Assembly (NCBI RefSeq): GCF_019278465.1
Contig: NZ_CP058983.1
Span: 1,921,501-1,985,500 of the forward strand
Reading direction: 5' to 3'
Source of the DNA: Tenacibaculum sp. AHE14PA
GTDB lineage: Bacteria > Bacteroidota > Bacteroidia > Flavobacteriales > Flavobacteriaceae
DNA: 64,000 nt
Part shown: positions 16,976-26,886 of the stretch, piece by piece
Layout of the letters: each line of letters begins with the position of its first letter
Numbering within the stretch: position 1 is the first letter of the stretch
The notes under the pieces: generated by a model
Databases searched by the model: none
Seen by the model: the letters and a program-made list of their open reading frames with translations, nothing else
Told to the model about the DNA's origin: nothing
Translations under genes and position numbers: made by a program

Positions 16976-17361
16976 TGGAAACTGTACACAAAATAGGTAG
17001 AAGAAAAACAGCTGTTGCTCGTATTTATCTTTCAGAAGGTAAAGGAAACATTACTGTAAATAAAAAAGAGTACAAAAACTACTTTACAACAGGAACTTTA
17101 CAATACAAGATCCAACAACCTTTAATGTTAACTGAGAACTTAGAGTCTTATGACATTAAAGTAAATGTATATGGTGGTGGTATTACAGGTCAAGCAGAAG
17201 CAATTCGTTTAGCAATTACTAGAGCATTAGTAGCTATTAACGAAGAGCACAGAGCTGTGTTAAAGCCAGAAGGTTTATTAACTCGTGACCCTAGAATGGT
17301 TGAACGTAAGAAATTCGGTCAGAAGAAAGCACGTAAGAAATTTCAGTTCTCTAAGCGTTAA
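16975..17361 (+). CDS. rpsI: 30S ribosomal protein S9
   Basis: 128 residues with the N-terminal GRRKTAVARIYL signature and the basic C-terminal tail ending KKFQFSKR that reaches the P site. Start overlaps the rplM stop by one base, so the pair is translationally coupled. Confidence 0.98.
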   Translation: METVHKIGRRKTAVARIYLSEGKGNITVNKKEYKNYFTTGTLQYKIQQPLMLTENLESYDIKVNVYGGGITGQAEAIRLAITRALVAINEEHRAVLKPEGLLTRDPRMVERKKFGQKKARKKFQFSKR

Positions 17362-17372
17362 TATTTATCACT

Positions 17373-17481
17373 GCTTTGCAAAAAGCTTTGGTTTTGTATT
17401 TTCAAAAAGAGACTGTTATAAATTAATTTTTAACAGTTTAGTATCTAAATATTTCAGACTTAATATAACTACTGAAATATT
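17373..17481 (+). promoter_or_regulatory. structured leader of rpsB with successive hairpins
   Basis: The 152-bp gap before rpsB holds GCTTT-GCAA-AAAGC (17373-17386), ACTGTTA/TAACAGT (17412-17418 with 17431-17437, plus a bulged AAA/TTT extension) and a 10-bp stem AATATTTCAG/CTGAAATATT (17448-17457 with 17472-17481). None is followed by a U-tract, so they look like RNA structure rather than terminators. No clean TAnnTTTG promoter is seen in the gap. Confidence 0.45.
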
Positions 17482-17513
17482 GTGAAAACAGAACGTAAAC
17501 ACATTTTATTAAA

Positions 17514-18299
17514 ATGGCAAATATTCAAGAATTATTAGAAAGTGGAGTGCACTTCGGTCACTTAACTAGAAAATGGAACCCTAACATGGCTCCTTATATT
17601 TATACTGAGCGTAATGGTGTTCACATCATCGATTTGTATAAAACATCTGCTAAAATTGATGAAGCTGCATTAGCTTTACAAAAAATAGCAAGCTCTGGTC
17701 GTAAGATCTTATTCGTTGCAACTAAAAAGCAAGCGAAAGATATCGTAGCTGAAAGAGCAACAAACATTAACATGCCTTTTATTACTGAGCGTTGGCCAGG
17801 TGGTATGTTAACAAACTTCGTAACTATTCGTAAAGCTGTTAAGAAAATGGCTACTATTGATAGAATGAAGCAAGATGGTTCTTTTGATGCATTATCAAAA
17901 AGAGAAAAATTACAAATCAACCGTCAGAGAGCTAAATTAGAGAAGAATTTAGGTTCTATTTCTGATATGACTCGTTTACCTGCAGCTGTTTTTGTAATTG
18001 ATGTAAAAAAAGAGCACATTGCTGTTGCTGAAGCACAAAAATTAAACATTCCAATCTTTGCATTAGTTGATACAAACTCTGATCCAAGACCAGTTGATTT
18101 TGTAATTCCTGCAAACGATGATGCTTCAAAATCTATTGATAAAGTATTATCTTATATTACTGATGCTATCAATGAAGGCTTAACTGAAAGAAAAGCTGAC
18201 AAAGAAAAGACAAAAGTAGAAAAAGCGCCTGCTAAAACAGAAGCTAAAGAAGAAAAAGTAGCTACCGAAGCAGCACCTGCTAAGGAAGAAACTAAATAA
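17514..18299 (+). CDS. rpsB: 30S ribosomal protein S2
   Basis: 261 residues. Core S2 signatures LLESGVHFGHLTRKWNPNM (N terminus), ERWPGGMLTNF and FALVDTNSDP are present. The last ~35 residues are a low-complexity Lys/Glu/Ala tail, longer than in E. coli S2, which I take as lineage-specific. Followed by a strong terminator hairpin before tsf. Confidence 0.98.
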   Translation: MANIQELLESGVHFGHLTRKWNPNMAPYIYTERNGVHIIDLYKTSAKIDEAALALQKIASSGRKILFVATKKQAKDIVAERATNINMPFITERWPGGMLTNFVTIRKAVKKMATIDRMKQDGSFDALSKREKLQINRQRAKLEKNLGSISDMTRLPAAVFVIDVKKEHIAVAEAQKLNIPIFALVDTNSDPRPVDFVIPANDDASKSIDKVLSYITDAINEGLTERKADKEKTKVEKAPAKTEAKEEKVATEAAPAKEETK

Positions 18300-18303
18300 T
18301 TTC

Positions 18304-18343
18304 AATTTAAAGGTTTCATTAAATTGAAACCTTTAAATTTTTT
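18304..18343 (+). terminator. terminator/attenuator between rpsB and tsf
   Basis: Perfect 15-bp stem (18304-18318 with 18325-18339), loop TTAAAT, then a T-run. Strong enough to uncouple tsf from rpsB at least in part. Confidence 0.85.
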
Positions 18344-18379
18344 ACAACAATATATTTACAACTAAAAATAACTACAGAA

Positions 18380-19348
18380 ATGTCAGTAAAAATTAGCGCT
18401 GCAGACGTAAAAAAATTAAGAGAAACTACCGGAGCTGGTATGATGGATTGTAAAAATGCATTAGTAGAAGCTGAAGGGAACTTTGATAAAGCAATTGATG
18501 TTTTACGTAAAAAAGGACAAAAAATAGCTGCTAAAAGAGCAGATAGAGAGTCTACTGAAGGTGTTGCAATCACTAAAATTAGTGATGACAATACTTACGG
18601 TGTTGCTATTGTATTAGCATGTGAAACAGATTTCGTATCTAAAAATGATTCATTTAAAGATTTAGCTTCTCAATTTGTTGCTATTGCTTTTAATACTAAA
18701 AGTAAAGAAGAATTTTTAGCTGCTGATTTTGGTGGAGTAACTGTTGCTGAGAAGTTAATCGAGCAAACAGGAGTTATCGGTGAAAAAATCGATATTACTT
18801 CTTTCGAAAGACTTGAAGCACCTTATGTAGGAGCTTATACTCATATCGGTAAAATTGCTGCTATGGTTGGTTTATCTGAATCTATAGATAAAGCTGCTGA
18901 GTTATCAAAAGACTTAGCTATGCAAGCTGCTTCTATGGGAGCAACTTCTTTATCTTACAAAGGTTTTGATCCTGCTTATGTAGAATCTGAAACTGAAGCA
19001 AGAATTGCTGCTATCGTAAAAGACAATGAAGAATTAGTTCGTTTAGGTAAAACTTTAAAGAACGTTCCTCAATATGTATCTAGATTACAATTAACTGATG
19101 CTGCTTTAGCTAAAGCTGAAGAAGAAGCTAAAGAACAATTAAAATCAGAAGGTAAACCAGAGAAAATTTGGGATAAAATTTTACCAGGAAAAATGGAAAG
19201 ATTTATTTCTGATAATACAACTTTAGATCAAGAACAATGTTTATTAGATCAAAAGTTTATTAAAGACGAAAAGAAAACTGTTGCAGAATATGTTTCTTCT
19301 TTTGGTGACGTAGAAGTTAAAAACTTCGTAAGAATCACTTTAGGATAA
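18380..19348 (+). CDS. tsf: translation elongation factor Ts
   Basis: GDP/GTP exchange factor for EF-Tu. 322 residues: UBA-like N-terminal domain with VKKLRETTGAGMMDCKNAL, then VALACETDF-like block (VLACETDFVSKND) and the dimerisation core. C-terminal region LDQKFIKDEKKTVAEYV is the second Ts signature. Longer than E. coli EF-Ts (283), as expected in Bacteroidota. Expression depends on read-through from rpsB or on an unseen promoter. Confidence 0.98.
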   Translation: MSVKISAADVKKLRETTGAGMMDCKNALVEAEGNFDKAIDVLRKKGQKIAAKRADRESTEGVAITKISDDNTYGVAIVLACETDFVSKNDSFKDLASQFVAIAFNTKSKEEFLAADFGGVTVAEKLIEQTGVIGEKIDITSFERLEAPYVGAYTHIGKIAAMVGLSESIDKAAELSKDLAMQAASMGATSLSYKGFDPAYVESETEARIAAIVKDNEELVRLGKTLKNVPQYVSRLQLTDAALAKAEEEAKEQLKSEGKPEKIWDKILPGKMERFISDNTTLDQEQCLLDQKFIKDEKKTVAEYVSSFGDVEVKNFVRITLG

Positions 19349-19371
19349 TTCTTACCAATATCTTTATAATT

Positions 19372-19403
19372 AAAACCATCCAATTTTTTGGATGGTTTTT
19401 TTT
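19372..19403 (+). terminator. terminator after tsf
   Basis: 12-bp stem AAAACCATCCAA/TTGGATGGTTTT (19372-19383, 19388-19399), TTTT loop, T-run. Confidence 0.88.
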
Positions 19404-19436
19404 ATTTTATCAAAATTTAAACTCAAAAAAAAAACG

Positions 19437-19444
19437 TAGTTTTG
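19437..19444 (+). promoter_or_regulatory. -7 box TAGTTTTG for pyrH-frr
   Basis: TAnnTTTG match 19 bp before the pyrH ATG, just after the tsf terminator; no clear TTG element. Confidence 0.45.
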
Positions 19445-19463
19445 CATAACTTTCAACAAAACT

Positions 19464-20174
19464 ATGCAATACAAGAGAATCCTTTTAAAATTAAGTGGCG
19501 AATCATTAATGGGAGACCGTCAATACGGTATCGACCCAAAGAGACTTAAAGAATACGCACAAGAAATTAAACAAGTACTAGAAAAAAATGTTGAAATTGC
19601 TATCGTTATTGGTGGTGGAAATATTTTTAGAGGAGTGGCTGGTGCTAGTCAAGGTATGGACCGCGTACAAGGTGACCATATGGGAATGTTAGCAACCTGT
19701 ATTAATGGTTTAGCTTTACAAAGTGCCTTAGAAGACGAAGGAATTCATACGCGCTTACAAACAGCTATTGAAATTAAAGAAATAGCAGAACCTTATATTA
19801 AACGTCGTGCAAATCGTCATTTAGAAAAAGGACGCGTGGTTATTTTTGGTGGAGGAACAGGAAATCCTTATTTTACAACTGATACCGCAGCTGTATTAAG
19901 AGCAATTGAAGTAAATGCAGATGCAATATTAAAAGGTACACGTGTTGATGGTATTTACAACGTAGATCCTGAAAAAGATAAAGACGCTGTAAAATATGAA
20001 AAGATAACATTTAAGGATGTTATTAAAAAAGACTTAAAAGTAATGGATATGACTGCTTTTACTTTAAGTGAAGAAAATAAATTACCTATTATTGTTTTTG
20101 ATATGAATAAAAAAGGAAATTTACTGAAATTAGTTTCTGGAGAAAAAATTGGAACAATAGTTAATAACGAATAA
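19464..20174 (+). CDS. pyrH: uridylate kinase (UMP kinase)
   Basis: Phosphorylates UMP to UDP with ATP; amino-acid-kinase fold, hexameric. 236 residues with [13 protein letters not shown] at the N terminus (phosphate-binding Lys/Gly), [10 protein letters not shown], and [18 protein letters not shown] in the nucleotide-binding region. Followed by frr 42 bp later, the widely conserved pyrH-frr pair. Confidence 0.98.
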   Translation: MQYKRILLKLSGESLMGDRQYGIDPKRLKEYAQEIKQVLEKNVEIAIVIGGGNIFRGVAGASQGMDRVQGDHMGMLATCINGLALQSALEDEGIHTRLQTAIEIKEIAEPYIKRRANRHLEKGRVVIFGGGTGNPYFTTDTAAVLRAIEVNADAILKGTRVDGIYNVDPEKDKDAVKYEKITFKDVIKKDLKVMDMTAFTLSEENKLPIIVFDMNKKGNLLKLVSGEKIGTIVNNE

Positions 20175-20216
20175 ATTAAAAAAACCTCTTTTTTTAGAGG
20201 CATTAAAACGAACAAA

Positions 20217-20771
20217 ATGAACGAAGAGATAGATTTTATTTTAGATTCGGCCAAAGAGGCAATGAACAATGCTATAGCGCATCTAGAAAAAGAATTGCGT
20301 ACTATTAGAGCTGGTAAAGCTTCACCAGCAATGCTTGCAAACGTACAAGTAGATTATTACGGCTCTGCAACACCTTTAGGACAAGTAGCAAATGTAAGTA
20401 CTGCAGATGCTAGAACAATTACAGTTCAGCCTTGGGAAAAAAACATGTTACAAGAAATAGAAAAAGCTATTATGCTTGCTAACTTAGGTTTTAACCCTAT
20501 GAATAACGGTGATAATATTATTATTAACGTACCAGCATTAACAGAAGAGCGCCGTAAAGATTTAGCGAAACAAGCAAAAGCTGAATCTGAACATGCAAAA
20601 GTAGGAGTTCGTAATGCGCGTAAAGATGCTAACAACGACATTAAAAAAACTGATATTTCTGATGATGCAAAAAAAGATGCAGAAGCTGAAGTTCAAAAAA
20701 TAACAGATAGTTTTATTAAAGATATTGATGCTAAAGTATCCGTAAAAGAAAAAGAGATAATGACAGTTTAA
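20217..20771 (+). CDS. frr: ribosome recycling factor
   Basis: 184 residues. Splits post-termination ribosomes together with EF-G. The first helix carries ELRTIRAGKASPAML and the core has VQPWEKNMLQEIEKAI; the long helical bundle with VRNARKDANNDIKK is intact. A small CCTCT/AGAGG hairpin lies in the pyrH-frr gap but without a T-tract on this strand. Confidence 0.98.
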   Translation: MNEEIDFILDSAKEAMNNAIAHLEKELRTIRAGKASPAMLANVQVDYYGSATPLGQVANVSTADARTITVQPWEKNMLQEIEKAIMLANLGFNPMNNGDNIIINVPALTEERRKDLAKQAKAESEHAKVGVRNARKDANNDIKKTDISDDAKKDAEAEVQKITDSFIKDIDAKVSVKEKEIMTV

Positions 20772-20790
20772 TTATTTCTAATAAATATTA

Positions 20791-20822
20791 AAAAAGAGTG
20801 TCTTTATGGCACTCTTTTTTTT
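20791..20822 (+). terminator. terminator after frr
   Basis: AAAAAGAGTG (20791-20800) pairs with CACTCTTTTT (20810-20819), extended by TC/GG, TTTAT loop, then T-run. Confidence 0.88.
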
Positions 20823-20845
20823 TCGTTTAATTGGTTCATTTAACA

Positions 20846-20853
20846 TAACTTTG
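20846..20853 (+). promoter_or_regulatory. -7 box TAACTTTG for MMPL exporter gene
   Basis: TAnnTTTG match 14 bp before ATG 20868. The nearest TTG is too close (12 bp), so only the -7 element is supported. Confidence 0.45.
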
Positions 20854-20867
20854 TAAAAAATATTTGA

Positions 20868-23231
20868 ATGACTTTTTGGACTAAAATCGCTGGATTTATA
20901 TTACGTAACCGATACTTGGTTTTAATTGCTATTGCTATTATTACAGGACTTTTAGTCTCTCAAATGAAATATATGCGCTTCTCTTACACAGAAGCTAATC
21001 TACTTCCTAAAGATCACGAAGCAAACATACAATATGATCAGTTTTTAGATATTTTTGGTGAAGAAGGCAATTTAGTTATCTTAGGTGTAAAAGATTCTAC
21101 AATTTTTACTCCTAGCAAATTTAATGCATGGAACAAGCTTGTAAAAGATCTAGACAGTGTACAACAAGTAGATTTCACTTTATCTATTGCTGATGTTAAA
21201 GAATTAAAAGCTGATAGAAAACAACGAAAATTTGTTCTTGAACCACTTTTTGATAAAGCGCCTACCACAAACGAAGAAGTAAATAGAATAAAGAAACAAT
21301 TATTTGAAAAACTTCCTTTTTACGACAACTTATTATACAACGAACAAGGCACCTTACAAACGGCTATTTATATAAATAAAGATATTGTAAACAAACCAGC
21401 AAGAAGAGATTTTATTGTTGAAATTTTAATTCCTACTGTAGAAAAATTTGAGAAAGAACATCAAATAGATGTGCGTTTATCTGGAATGCCATACATACGA
21501 ACCATAAATTCTCAGAATATAATTGATGAAATGCAGCTCTTTGTATTAGGAGCTTTAGGTATTACAGCTGTTATATTCTTTTTCTTTTTCCGTTCTTTTA
21601 GAGCTACCTTCATTACATTATTAGTTGTTGGTATTGGTGTTGTTTGGGCTTTCGGGTTTATTGGTTTATTTAGATATGAAATCACTGTATTATCGGCTTT
21701 AATTCCGCCGTTAATTATTGTAATTGGTGTGCCAAATGCTGTTTTTCTTATCAATAAATATCAACAGGAAATAAAAAAACACGGTAACCAAGCAAAGTCA
21801 TTACAACGTGTAATTTCTAAGATTGGTAATGCTACTTTAATGACAAATATTACAACAGCCTCTGGTTTTGCAACCTTCGTTTTTGTAAAAAGTCAACTAC
21901 TTAGAGAATTCGGAATTTTAGCTTCAGTAAACATCATCAGTATTTTTATTTTAGCACTTTTAATCGTTCCGATTATATACAGTTTCATGCCTCGCCCTGA
22001 AAAAAAACATTTAAATCATCTAGAAAAACAGTGGATGGGAAATGTAGTTGCCTGGATGGAACGTATGGTTAAAAAACAACGAATTACTATATATATTACC
22101 ACGGTTATTGTAATTATATTAAGTATGATTGGCTTATTTCAAATTCGCGTTTCGGGTAGTTTAATTGAAGATATGCCTAAGGGAATGCAGTTTTATAAAG
22201 ACATTAAGTTTTTTGAAACTGAGTTTGGCGGAATTATGCCGTTAGAAATTCTGATTGACACTAAAAAAGAAAAAGGTGTGATGAAACTTTCTACCTTAAA
22301 AAAGATGGAAAAGTTAAATGAAACCATTGAAACCTTTCCTGAGTTATCAAAACCTATTTCTATCACCAATTTAGTTAAATACTCTAAGCAAGCATACTAT
22401 AAAGGAAATCCGAAATATTATCAATTACCAACGAGTCAGGAAAAAGCATATATTTTCGCTTACACCAAAAACTCTGACAGTAATTCGGGCATGCTGAAAA
22501 ACTTTGTAGATAGCACTGGGCGTTATGCGCGTATTACAACTTTCATGAAAGATGTTGGTACCGATAAAATGGACATTATTCAGGACCGCCTAAATGCCGT
22601 TATTAAAAAACAATTTCCTGAAGAAAAATTTACTGTTTCTATGACAGGGAAAGCATTGGTTTTCTTAAAAGGAACAAATTACTTAATTAAGAACTTAGTA
22701 ATTTCTTTATCCCTTGCTATACTATTGATTTCTATTTTTATGGCGTGGATGTTCCGTTCTTACAAAATGATTTTTATATCATTAATACCAAACATGCTTC
22801 CGTTATTAATTACGGCTGGTTTAATGGGTTTCTTTAGCATCCCTATAAAACCATCAACAATTTTAGTTTTCAGTATAGCCTTTGGTATTTCGGTAGACGA
22901 TACAATTCACTTTTTAGCAAAATACAGACAAGAATTACTTGCTAATAATTGGAAAGTAAAACCTGCTGTTTACTCTGCATTACAAGAAACCGGTGTAAGT
23001 ATGTTTTATACATCAATCGTATTATTCTTTGGTTTCTTAGTTTTTACACTTTCTAGTTTCGGGGGCACAATTGCTTTGGGTGGTTTAGTTTCAGTTACGT
23101 TACTATTAGCAATGGTATCTAACTTGTTATTACTACCTTCTCTCCTATTATCTTTCGAAAAGAAAATAGCAAACAAAAAGGTCTTAAAAGAAACTAACTT
23201 TAAAATTTTACCACCAAAAGAAGAAGACTAA
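20868..23231 (+). CDS. RND-superfamily (MMPL/SSD-type) exporter
   Basis: 787 residues in the duplicated RND layout: one N-terminal TM helix, a periplasmic loop, five TM helices (about 225-385), then a repeat with TM ~410 and a second block ~620-770. The second half contains FSIAFGISVDDTIHFLAKYRQEL, the Asp-bearing helix expected to carry protons. It resembles bacterial MMPL/HpnN-like lipid or hopanoid exporters rather than tripartite drug pumps. The cargo is unknown. Monocistronic between two terminated units. Confidence 0.88.
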   Translation: MTFWTKIAGFILRNRYLVLIAIAIITGLLVSQMKYMRFSYTEANLLPKDHEANIQYDQFLDIFGEEGNLVILGVKDSTIFTPSKFNAWNKLVKDLDSVQQVDFTLSIADVKELKADRKQRKFVLEPLFDKAPTTNEEVNRIKKQLFEKLPFYDNLLYNEQGTLQTAIYINKDIVNKPARRDFIVEILIPTVEKFEKEHQIDVRLSGMPYIRTINSQNIIDEMQLFVLGALGITAVIFFFFFRSFRATFITLLVVGIGVVWAFGFIGLFRYEITVLSALIPPLIIVIGVPNAVFLINKYQQEIKKHGNQAKSLQRVISKIGNATLMTNITTASGFATFVFVKSQLLREFGILASVNIISIFILALLIVPIIYSFMPRPEKKHLNHLEKQWMGNVVAWMERMVKKQRITIYITTVIVIILSMIGLFQIRVSGSLIEDMPKGMQFYKDIKFFETEFGGIMPLEILIDTKKEKGVMKLSTLKKMEKLNETIETFPELSKPISITNLVKYSKQAYYKGNPKYYQLPTSQEKAYIFAYTKNSDSNSGMLKNFVDSTGRYARITTFMKDVGTDKMDIIQDRLNAVIKKQFPEEKFTVSMTGKALVFLKGTNYLIKNLVISLSLAILLISIFMAWMFRSYKMIFISLIPNMLPLLITAGLMGFFSIPIKPSTILVFSIAFGISVDDTIHFLAKYRQELLANNWKVKPAVYSALQETGVSMFYTSIVLFFGFLVFTLSSFGGTIALGGLVSVTLLLAMVSNLLLLPSLLLSFEKKIANKKVLKETNFKILPPKEED

Positions 23232-23259
23232 AAGTTTCTCTGCATTTTAAATATCTAGA

Positions 23260-23290
23260 TTGCTCAATTCTTTGTAATAAAGTATCTTTG
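23260..23290 (+). promoter_or_regulatory. promoter of asnS
   Basis: TTG (23260-23262), 20 bp, TATCTTTG (23283-23290); ATG follows 19 bp later. Confidence 0.6.
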
Positions 23291-23309
23291 CTTCTCAATT
23301 TTTTAGAAG

Positions 23310-24743
23310 ATGAAAAGAAGTAGCGTTAAAGAATTATTACATTCTGATAAATTTTTACAAGAAGTACATGTAAAAGGATGGGTTAGAACCTTTAGAAGCA
23401 ATCGTTTTATTGCTTTAAATGATGGCTCTACCATTAATAATATTCAATGTGTTGTAGATTTTGAAAATACAGATGAAGAACTTTTAAAAAGAATAACTAC
23501 AAGTGCTGCTGTTAGTATTACAGGTACTTTAGTTGAAAGTGAAGGTAAAGGACAAAGCGTAGAGGTTAAGGTTACTAAATTAGAAATATTAGGAGATTCT
23601 AATCCAGATGAATATCCTATTCAGCCTAAAAAGCACAGCTTAGAGTTTTTAAGAGAAAATGCACATTTACGTATTAGAACAAATACATTTAGTGCAGTTA
23701 TGAGAGTTCGTTCTGCCCTGTCTTTTGGAGTTCACAAATACTTTCAAGAAAACGGATTTAACTACGTTAATACTCCTATAATTACAGGTTCTGACGCTGA
23801 AGGTGCAGGAGAAATGTTTCATGTATCAAATTTCGAAACAAATAAAGCACCGTTAAACGAAGAAGGGAATATAGATTATACTAAAGATTTTTTCGGTAAA
23901 GAAACCAACTTAACAGTTTCTGGTCAGTTAGAAGCTGAAACTTATGCGATGGCATTAGGGAAAGTATATACTTTCGGACCTACTTTTAGAGCCGAAAATT
24001 CAAACACAACGCGTCATTTAGCTGAGTTTTGGATGATTGAACCTGAGGTTGCATTTAATGATTTAGATGCAAATATGGATTTATCAGAAGATTTTATCAA
24101 ATCTGTTTTAGGTTATGTTTTAGAAAACTGTAAAGACGATTTAGAATTTTTAGACAATCGTTTAACACAAGAAGAAAAATCAAAACCACAAGCTGAACGC
24201 AGTGACATGGGATTAATTGAGAAATTAAACTTTGTTGCAGAGAATAACTTTAAAAGAGTAAGTTATACGGAAGCTTTTGATATTCTACGTAATTGTAAAC
24301 CAAATAAAAAGAAGAAATTTCAGTTTCCTATTACAGAATGGGGTGTTGATTTACAATCAGAACACGAGCGTTATTTAGTTGAAAAGCACTTTAAATGTCC
24401 GGTAATTTTATTTGATTACCCAGCTACGATTAAAGCTTTTTATATGCGTTTAAACGACGATGGTAAAACAGTACGCGCAATGGATGTTTTATTTCCAGGA
24501 ATCGGAGAAATGGTTGGTGGATCGCAAAGAGAAGAGCGTTTAGATGTTTTAAAATCTAAAATGGCAGAATTAAATATAGACGAAGAAGAATTATGGTGGT
24601 ATTTAGATACTCGTAAATTCGGAACAGCTGTTCATTCTGGTTTCGGTTTAGGTTTTGAGCGTTTAGTTTTATTCACAACAGGTATGAGTAATATACGTGA
24701 TGTTATTCCTTTTCCTAGAACGCCGCAAAACGCAGAATTTTAA
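23310..24743 (+). CDS. asnS: asparaginyl-tRNA synthetase
   Basis: Charges tRNA-Asn. 477 residues: N-terminal OB-fold ([22 protein letters not shown]) and a class II catalytic core with motif 2 [21 protein letters not shown] and motif 3 [12 protein letters not shown]. The [13 protein letters not shown] insert near residues 170-205 is usual for AsnRS. Own promoter at 23260-23290, terminated by the hairpin at 24768. Confidence 0.97.
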   Translation: MKRSSVKELLHSDKFLQEVHVKGWVRTFRSNRFIALNDGSTINNIQCVVDFENTDEELLKRITTSAAVSITGTLVESEGKGQSVEVKVTKLEILGDSNPDEYPIQPKKHSLEFLRENAHLRIRTNTFSAVMRVRSALSFGVHKYFQENGFNYVNTPIITGSDAEGAGEMFHVSNFETNKAPLNEEGNIDYTKDFFGKETNLTVSGQLEAETYAMALGKVYTFGPTFRAENSNTTRHLAEFWMIEPEVAFNDLDANMDLSEDFIKSVLGYVLENCKDDLEFLDNRLTQEEKSKPQAERSDMGLIEKLNFVAENNFKRVSYTEAFDILRNCKPNKKKKFQFPITEWGVDLQSEHERYLVEKHFKCPVILFDYPATIKAFYMRLNDDGKTVRAMDVLFPGIGEMVGGSQREERLDVLKSKMAELNIDEEELWWYLDTRKFGTAVHSGFGLGFERLVLFTTGMSNIRDVIPFPRTPQNAEF

Positions 24744-24767
24744 AGAAATCATAAAATTATATACTAC

Positions 24768-24800
24768 AATCGTCATTCCTCACAGAATGACGATTTCTTT
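24768..24800 (+). terminator. terminator after asnS
   Basis: Perfect 11-bp stem AATCGTCATTC/GAATGACGATT (24768-24778, 24785-24795), CTCACA loop, T-rich tract. The CGTCATTCCT core also resembles a dispersed repeat family. Confidence 0.82.
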
Positions 24801-24813
24801 TTAACCTATTTCT

Positions 24814-24821
24814 TATATTTG
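24814..24821 (+). promoter_or_regulatory. -7 box TATATTTG directly before rpoN start
   Basis: Exact TAnnTTTG with 5 bp to the ATG at 24827: predicts an essentially leaderless message. Confidence 0.5.
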
Positions 24822-24826
24822 TAAGT

Positions 24827-26287
24827 ATGTTAAAACAAGGTTTACATTATAAGTTACTTCAAAAATTATCTCCACAACAAATTCAGTTGATGAAGTTAAT
24901 TCAATTACCTACACAAGCTTTTGAAGAAAGATTAGAGCAAGAAATTGAAGATAATCCTGCTTTAGATACTGGTAAAGAAGAACCAGAAAACTTTGAGGAC
25001 ACTTTAACAAATGATGAGGATTATGACGAAGGAAACGAAAAAATAGATACTGACGATATAAATATTGATGAGTATTTAAGTGATGATGAATACCCAAGTT
25101 ACAAAACGCAAGTTAACAATTATTCGGCTGATGATGAAGACAAACAAGTTCCCTATGCAGCAGGAACAAGTTTTCATCAATCATTAAATAGTCAATTAAA
25201 TACTTTTAGAATAAACGAAGAAGAGCGTGCTATTGCCGATTTTTTAGTAGGTAGTATTGATGATAGCGGATATATTCGTAGAGAAATTATCGACTTAGTA
25301 GATGATTTAGCTTTTACACAAAATGTTTTTACCACCGAAGCTGAAGTAGAAAAAATTTTACTTAACGTAGTTCAAAAATTAGATCCAGTTGGTGTAGGTG
25401 CGCGTGATTTAAAAGAGTGCTTAATTATTCAATTAAAATCAAAACCGCAAAAAGAAACAAGAGCTTTAGCTATTAATATTCTTGAAAACGCGTTTGATCA
25501 TTTTGTAAAAAAGCATTACAAAAAACTTTTAGAGAAGTTTACGATTGATGAAGAGCAGCTAAAAGAAATAATTACAGAAATTGGTAGATTAAATCCAAAA
25601 CCTGGTAGCTCATATGCTGGTAATAATAAGATAGCAGAACAGATTGTTCCTGATTTTTCTATTCAAATTATTGATGGTGTTTTAGAACTTACTTTAAATT
25701 CTCGTAACGCGCCAGAATTGCATGTTTCACGCGAGTATAACAACATGTTAAAAGGTTATAGTGATGCTAAAACAAAAAGTAAAAGTCAGAAAGATGCCGT
25801 GCTTTTTATTAAGCAAAAATTAGATTCAGCAAAATGGTTTATTGATGCCATAAAGCAACGCCAACAAACATTATTGGTTACTATGAATGCTATTATGCAT
25901 AGGCAGGAAGCTTATTTTTTAACGGGTGATGAACGCAAGCTGAAACCGATGATTTTAAAAGATATTGCAGACGAAATACACATGGATGTTTCAACAGTAT
26001 CTAGAGTTGCTAACAGTAAATATGTTTCTACTCCATACGGTACAAAACTGATAAAAGTGTTTTTCTCTGAATCGATGAAAAATGATCAAGGAGAAGATGT
26101 TTCAACACGAGAAATTAAGAAAATACTTGAGACTGTAATTCAGGAGGAAGACAAGCGAAAGCCACTTACTGATGATAAATTATCTAAGATTTTAAAAGAA
26201 AAAGGATATCCTATTGCAAGGAGAACCGTTGCAAAATATCGTGAACAGTTAGATATTTCTGTTGCACGCTTACGTAAAGAAATATAA
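24827..26287 (+). CDS. rpoN: RNA polymerase sigma-54 factor
   Basis: 486 residues. Region I is Gln-rich (KLSPQQIQLMKLIQLP), followed by a very acidic region II (about residues 45-105) and the core-binding and HTH domains. The invariant RpoN box is present as ARRTVAKYRE near residue 470. It requires AAA+ activators of the NtrC type; none is encoded in this window. Stop overlaps the next start (TAATG), coupling it to a membrane protein gene. Confidence 0.97.
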   Translation: MLKQGLHYKLLQKLSPQQIQLMKLIQLPTQAFEERLEQEIEDNPALDTGKEEPENFEDTLTNDEDYDEGNEKIDTDDINIDEYLSDDEYPSYKTQVNNYSADDEDKQVPYAAGTSFHQSLNSQLNTFRINEEERAIADFLVGSIDDSGYIRREIIDLVDDLAFTQNVFTTEAEVEKILLNVVQKLDPVGVGARDLKECLIIQLKSKPQKETRALAINILENAFDHFVKKHYKKLLEKFTIDEEQLKEIITEIGRLNPKPGSSYAGNNKIAEQIVPDFSIQIIDGVLELTLNSRNAPELHVSREYNNMLKGYSDAKTKSKSQKDAVLFIKQKLDSAKWFIDAIKQRQQTLLVTMNAIMHRQEAYFLTGDERKLKPMILKDIADEIHMDVSTVSRVANSKYVSTPYGTKLIKVFFSESMKNDQGEDVSTREIKKILETVIQEEDKRKPLTDDKLSKILKEKGYPIARRTVAKYREQLDISVARLRKEI

Positions 26288-26886
26288 TGCGTTGGTATAA
26301 ATTCATATCCACCATTTTACACCCAATTGTAATACCTACAATTGGCATAATACTTTATTTTATTTTAACACCTGTTAACTTAAACCAACAACAGCAATAT
26401 AGCATGCTAGCTGTTGTTTTTATTACTACATATGTAATACCTGTGCTGTTATTAGTTTTACTAAAGGCAATTGGCGTTATAAAATCATACCAAGTACATA
26501 GTATTGAAGAACGAAAAATACCGTTGTTTTTTATGATGACCCTTTTGTTTTTTTTGGGTAAATTTTTTTCTGAAATAACAATTATTAAAGACCTAAGTTA
26601 TTTATTTTTTGGTGTAGTATTTGGGTTGGGATTAATTTACACCTTATTTATTGCAAAAATAAAAACAAGTTTACATTTACTTTCTATCGGTGCTGCAACA
26701 GGATATTTTCTATTATTTCAACAAATACATAATATATATATAATTCCGTTAATCATAGTTTTTATATTGCTCTCAGGCATCTTAGCGAACGCTAGACTTC
26801 AATTAAAAGCTCACACATATAATGAAGTGTATCTTGGTTTTTTTATTGGCTTAGCGTCTCCTTTTTTAGCGTATTACATATTATAA
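26287..26886 (+). CDS. polytopic membrane protein, PAP2-like C-terminal motif
   Basis: 199 residues with about six hydrophobic helices. Conserved-looking polar spots are SIEERKIPLF between helices 2 and 3, and ARLQLKAHTYNEVYLGFFIG near the end, whose R-x(n)-H-x3-E spacing recalls the last motif of PAP2 lipid phosphatases. The PAP2 central PSGH motif is missing, so phosphatase activity is doubtful. Translationally coupled to rpoN; its 3' end overlaps the convergent porin gene by 6 bp. Function unknown. Confidence 0.75.
   Translation: MRWYKFISTILHPIVIPTIGIILYFILTPVNLNQQQQYSMLAVVFITTYVIPVLLLVLLKAIGVIKSYQVHSIEERKIPLFFMMTLLFFLGKFFSEITIIKDLSYLFFGVVFGLGLIYTLFIAKIKTSLHLLSIGAATGYFLLFQQIHNIYIIPLIIVFILLSGILANARLQLKAHTYNEVYLGFFIGLASPFLAYYIL

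Noticed and set aside
20181..20204. Hairpin CCTCT/AGAGG between pyrH and frr as a terminator
   Set aside because: Only 5 bp and no T-run on the transcribed strand; too weak to call.
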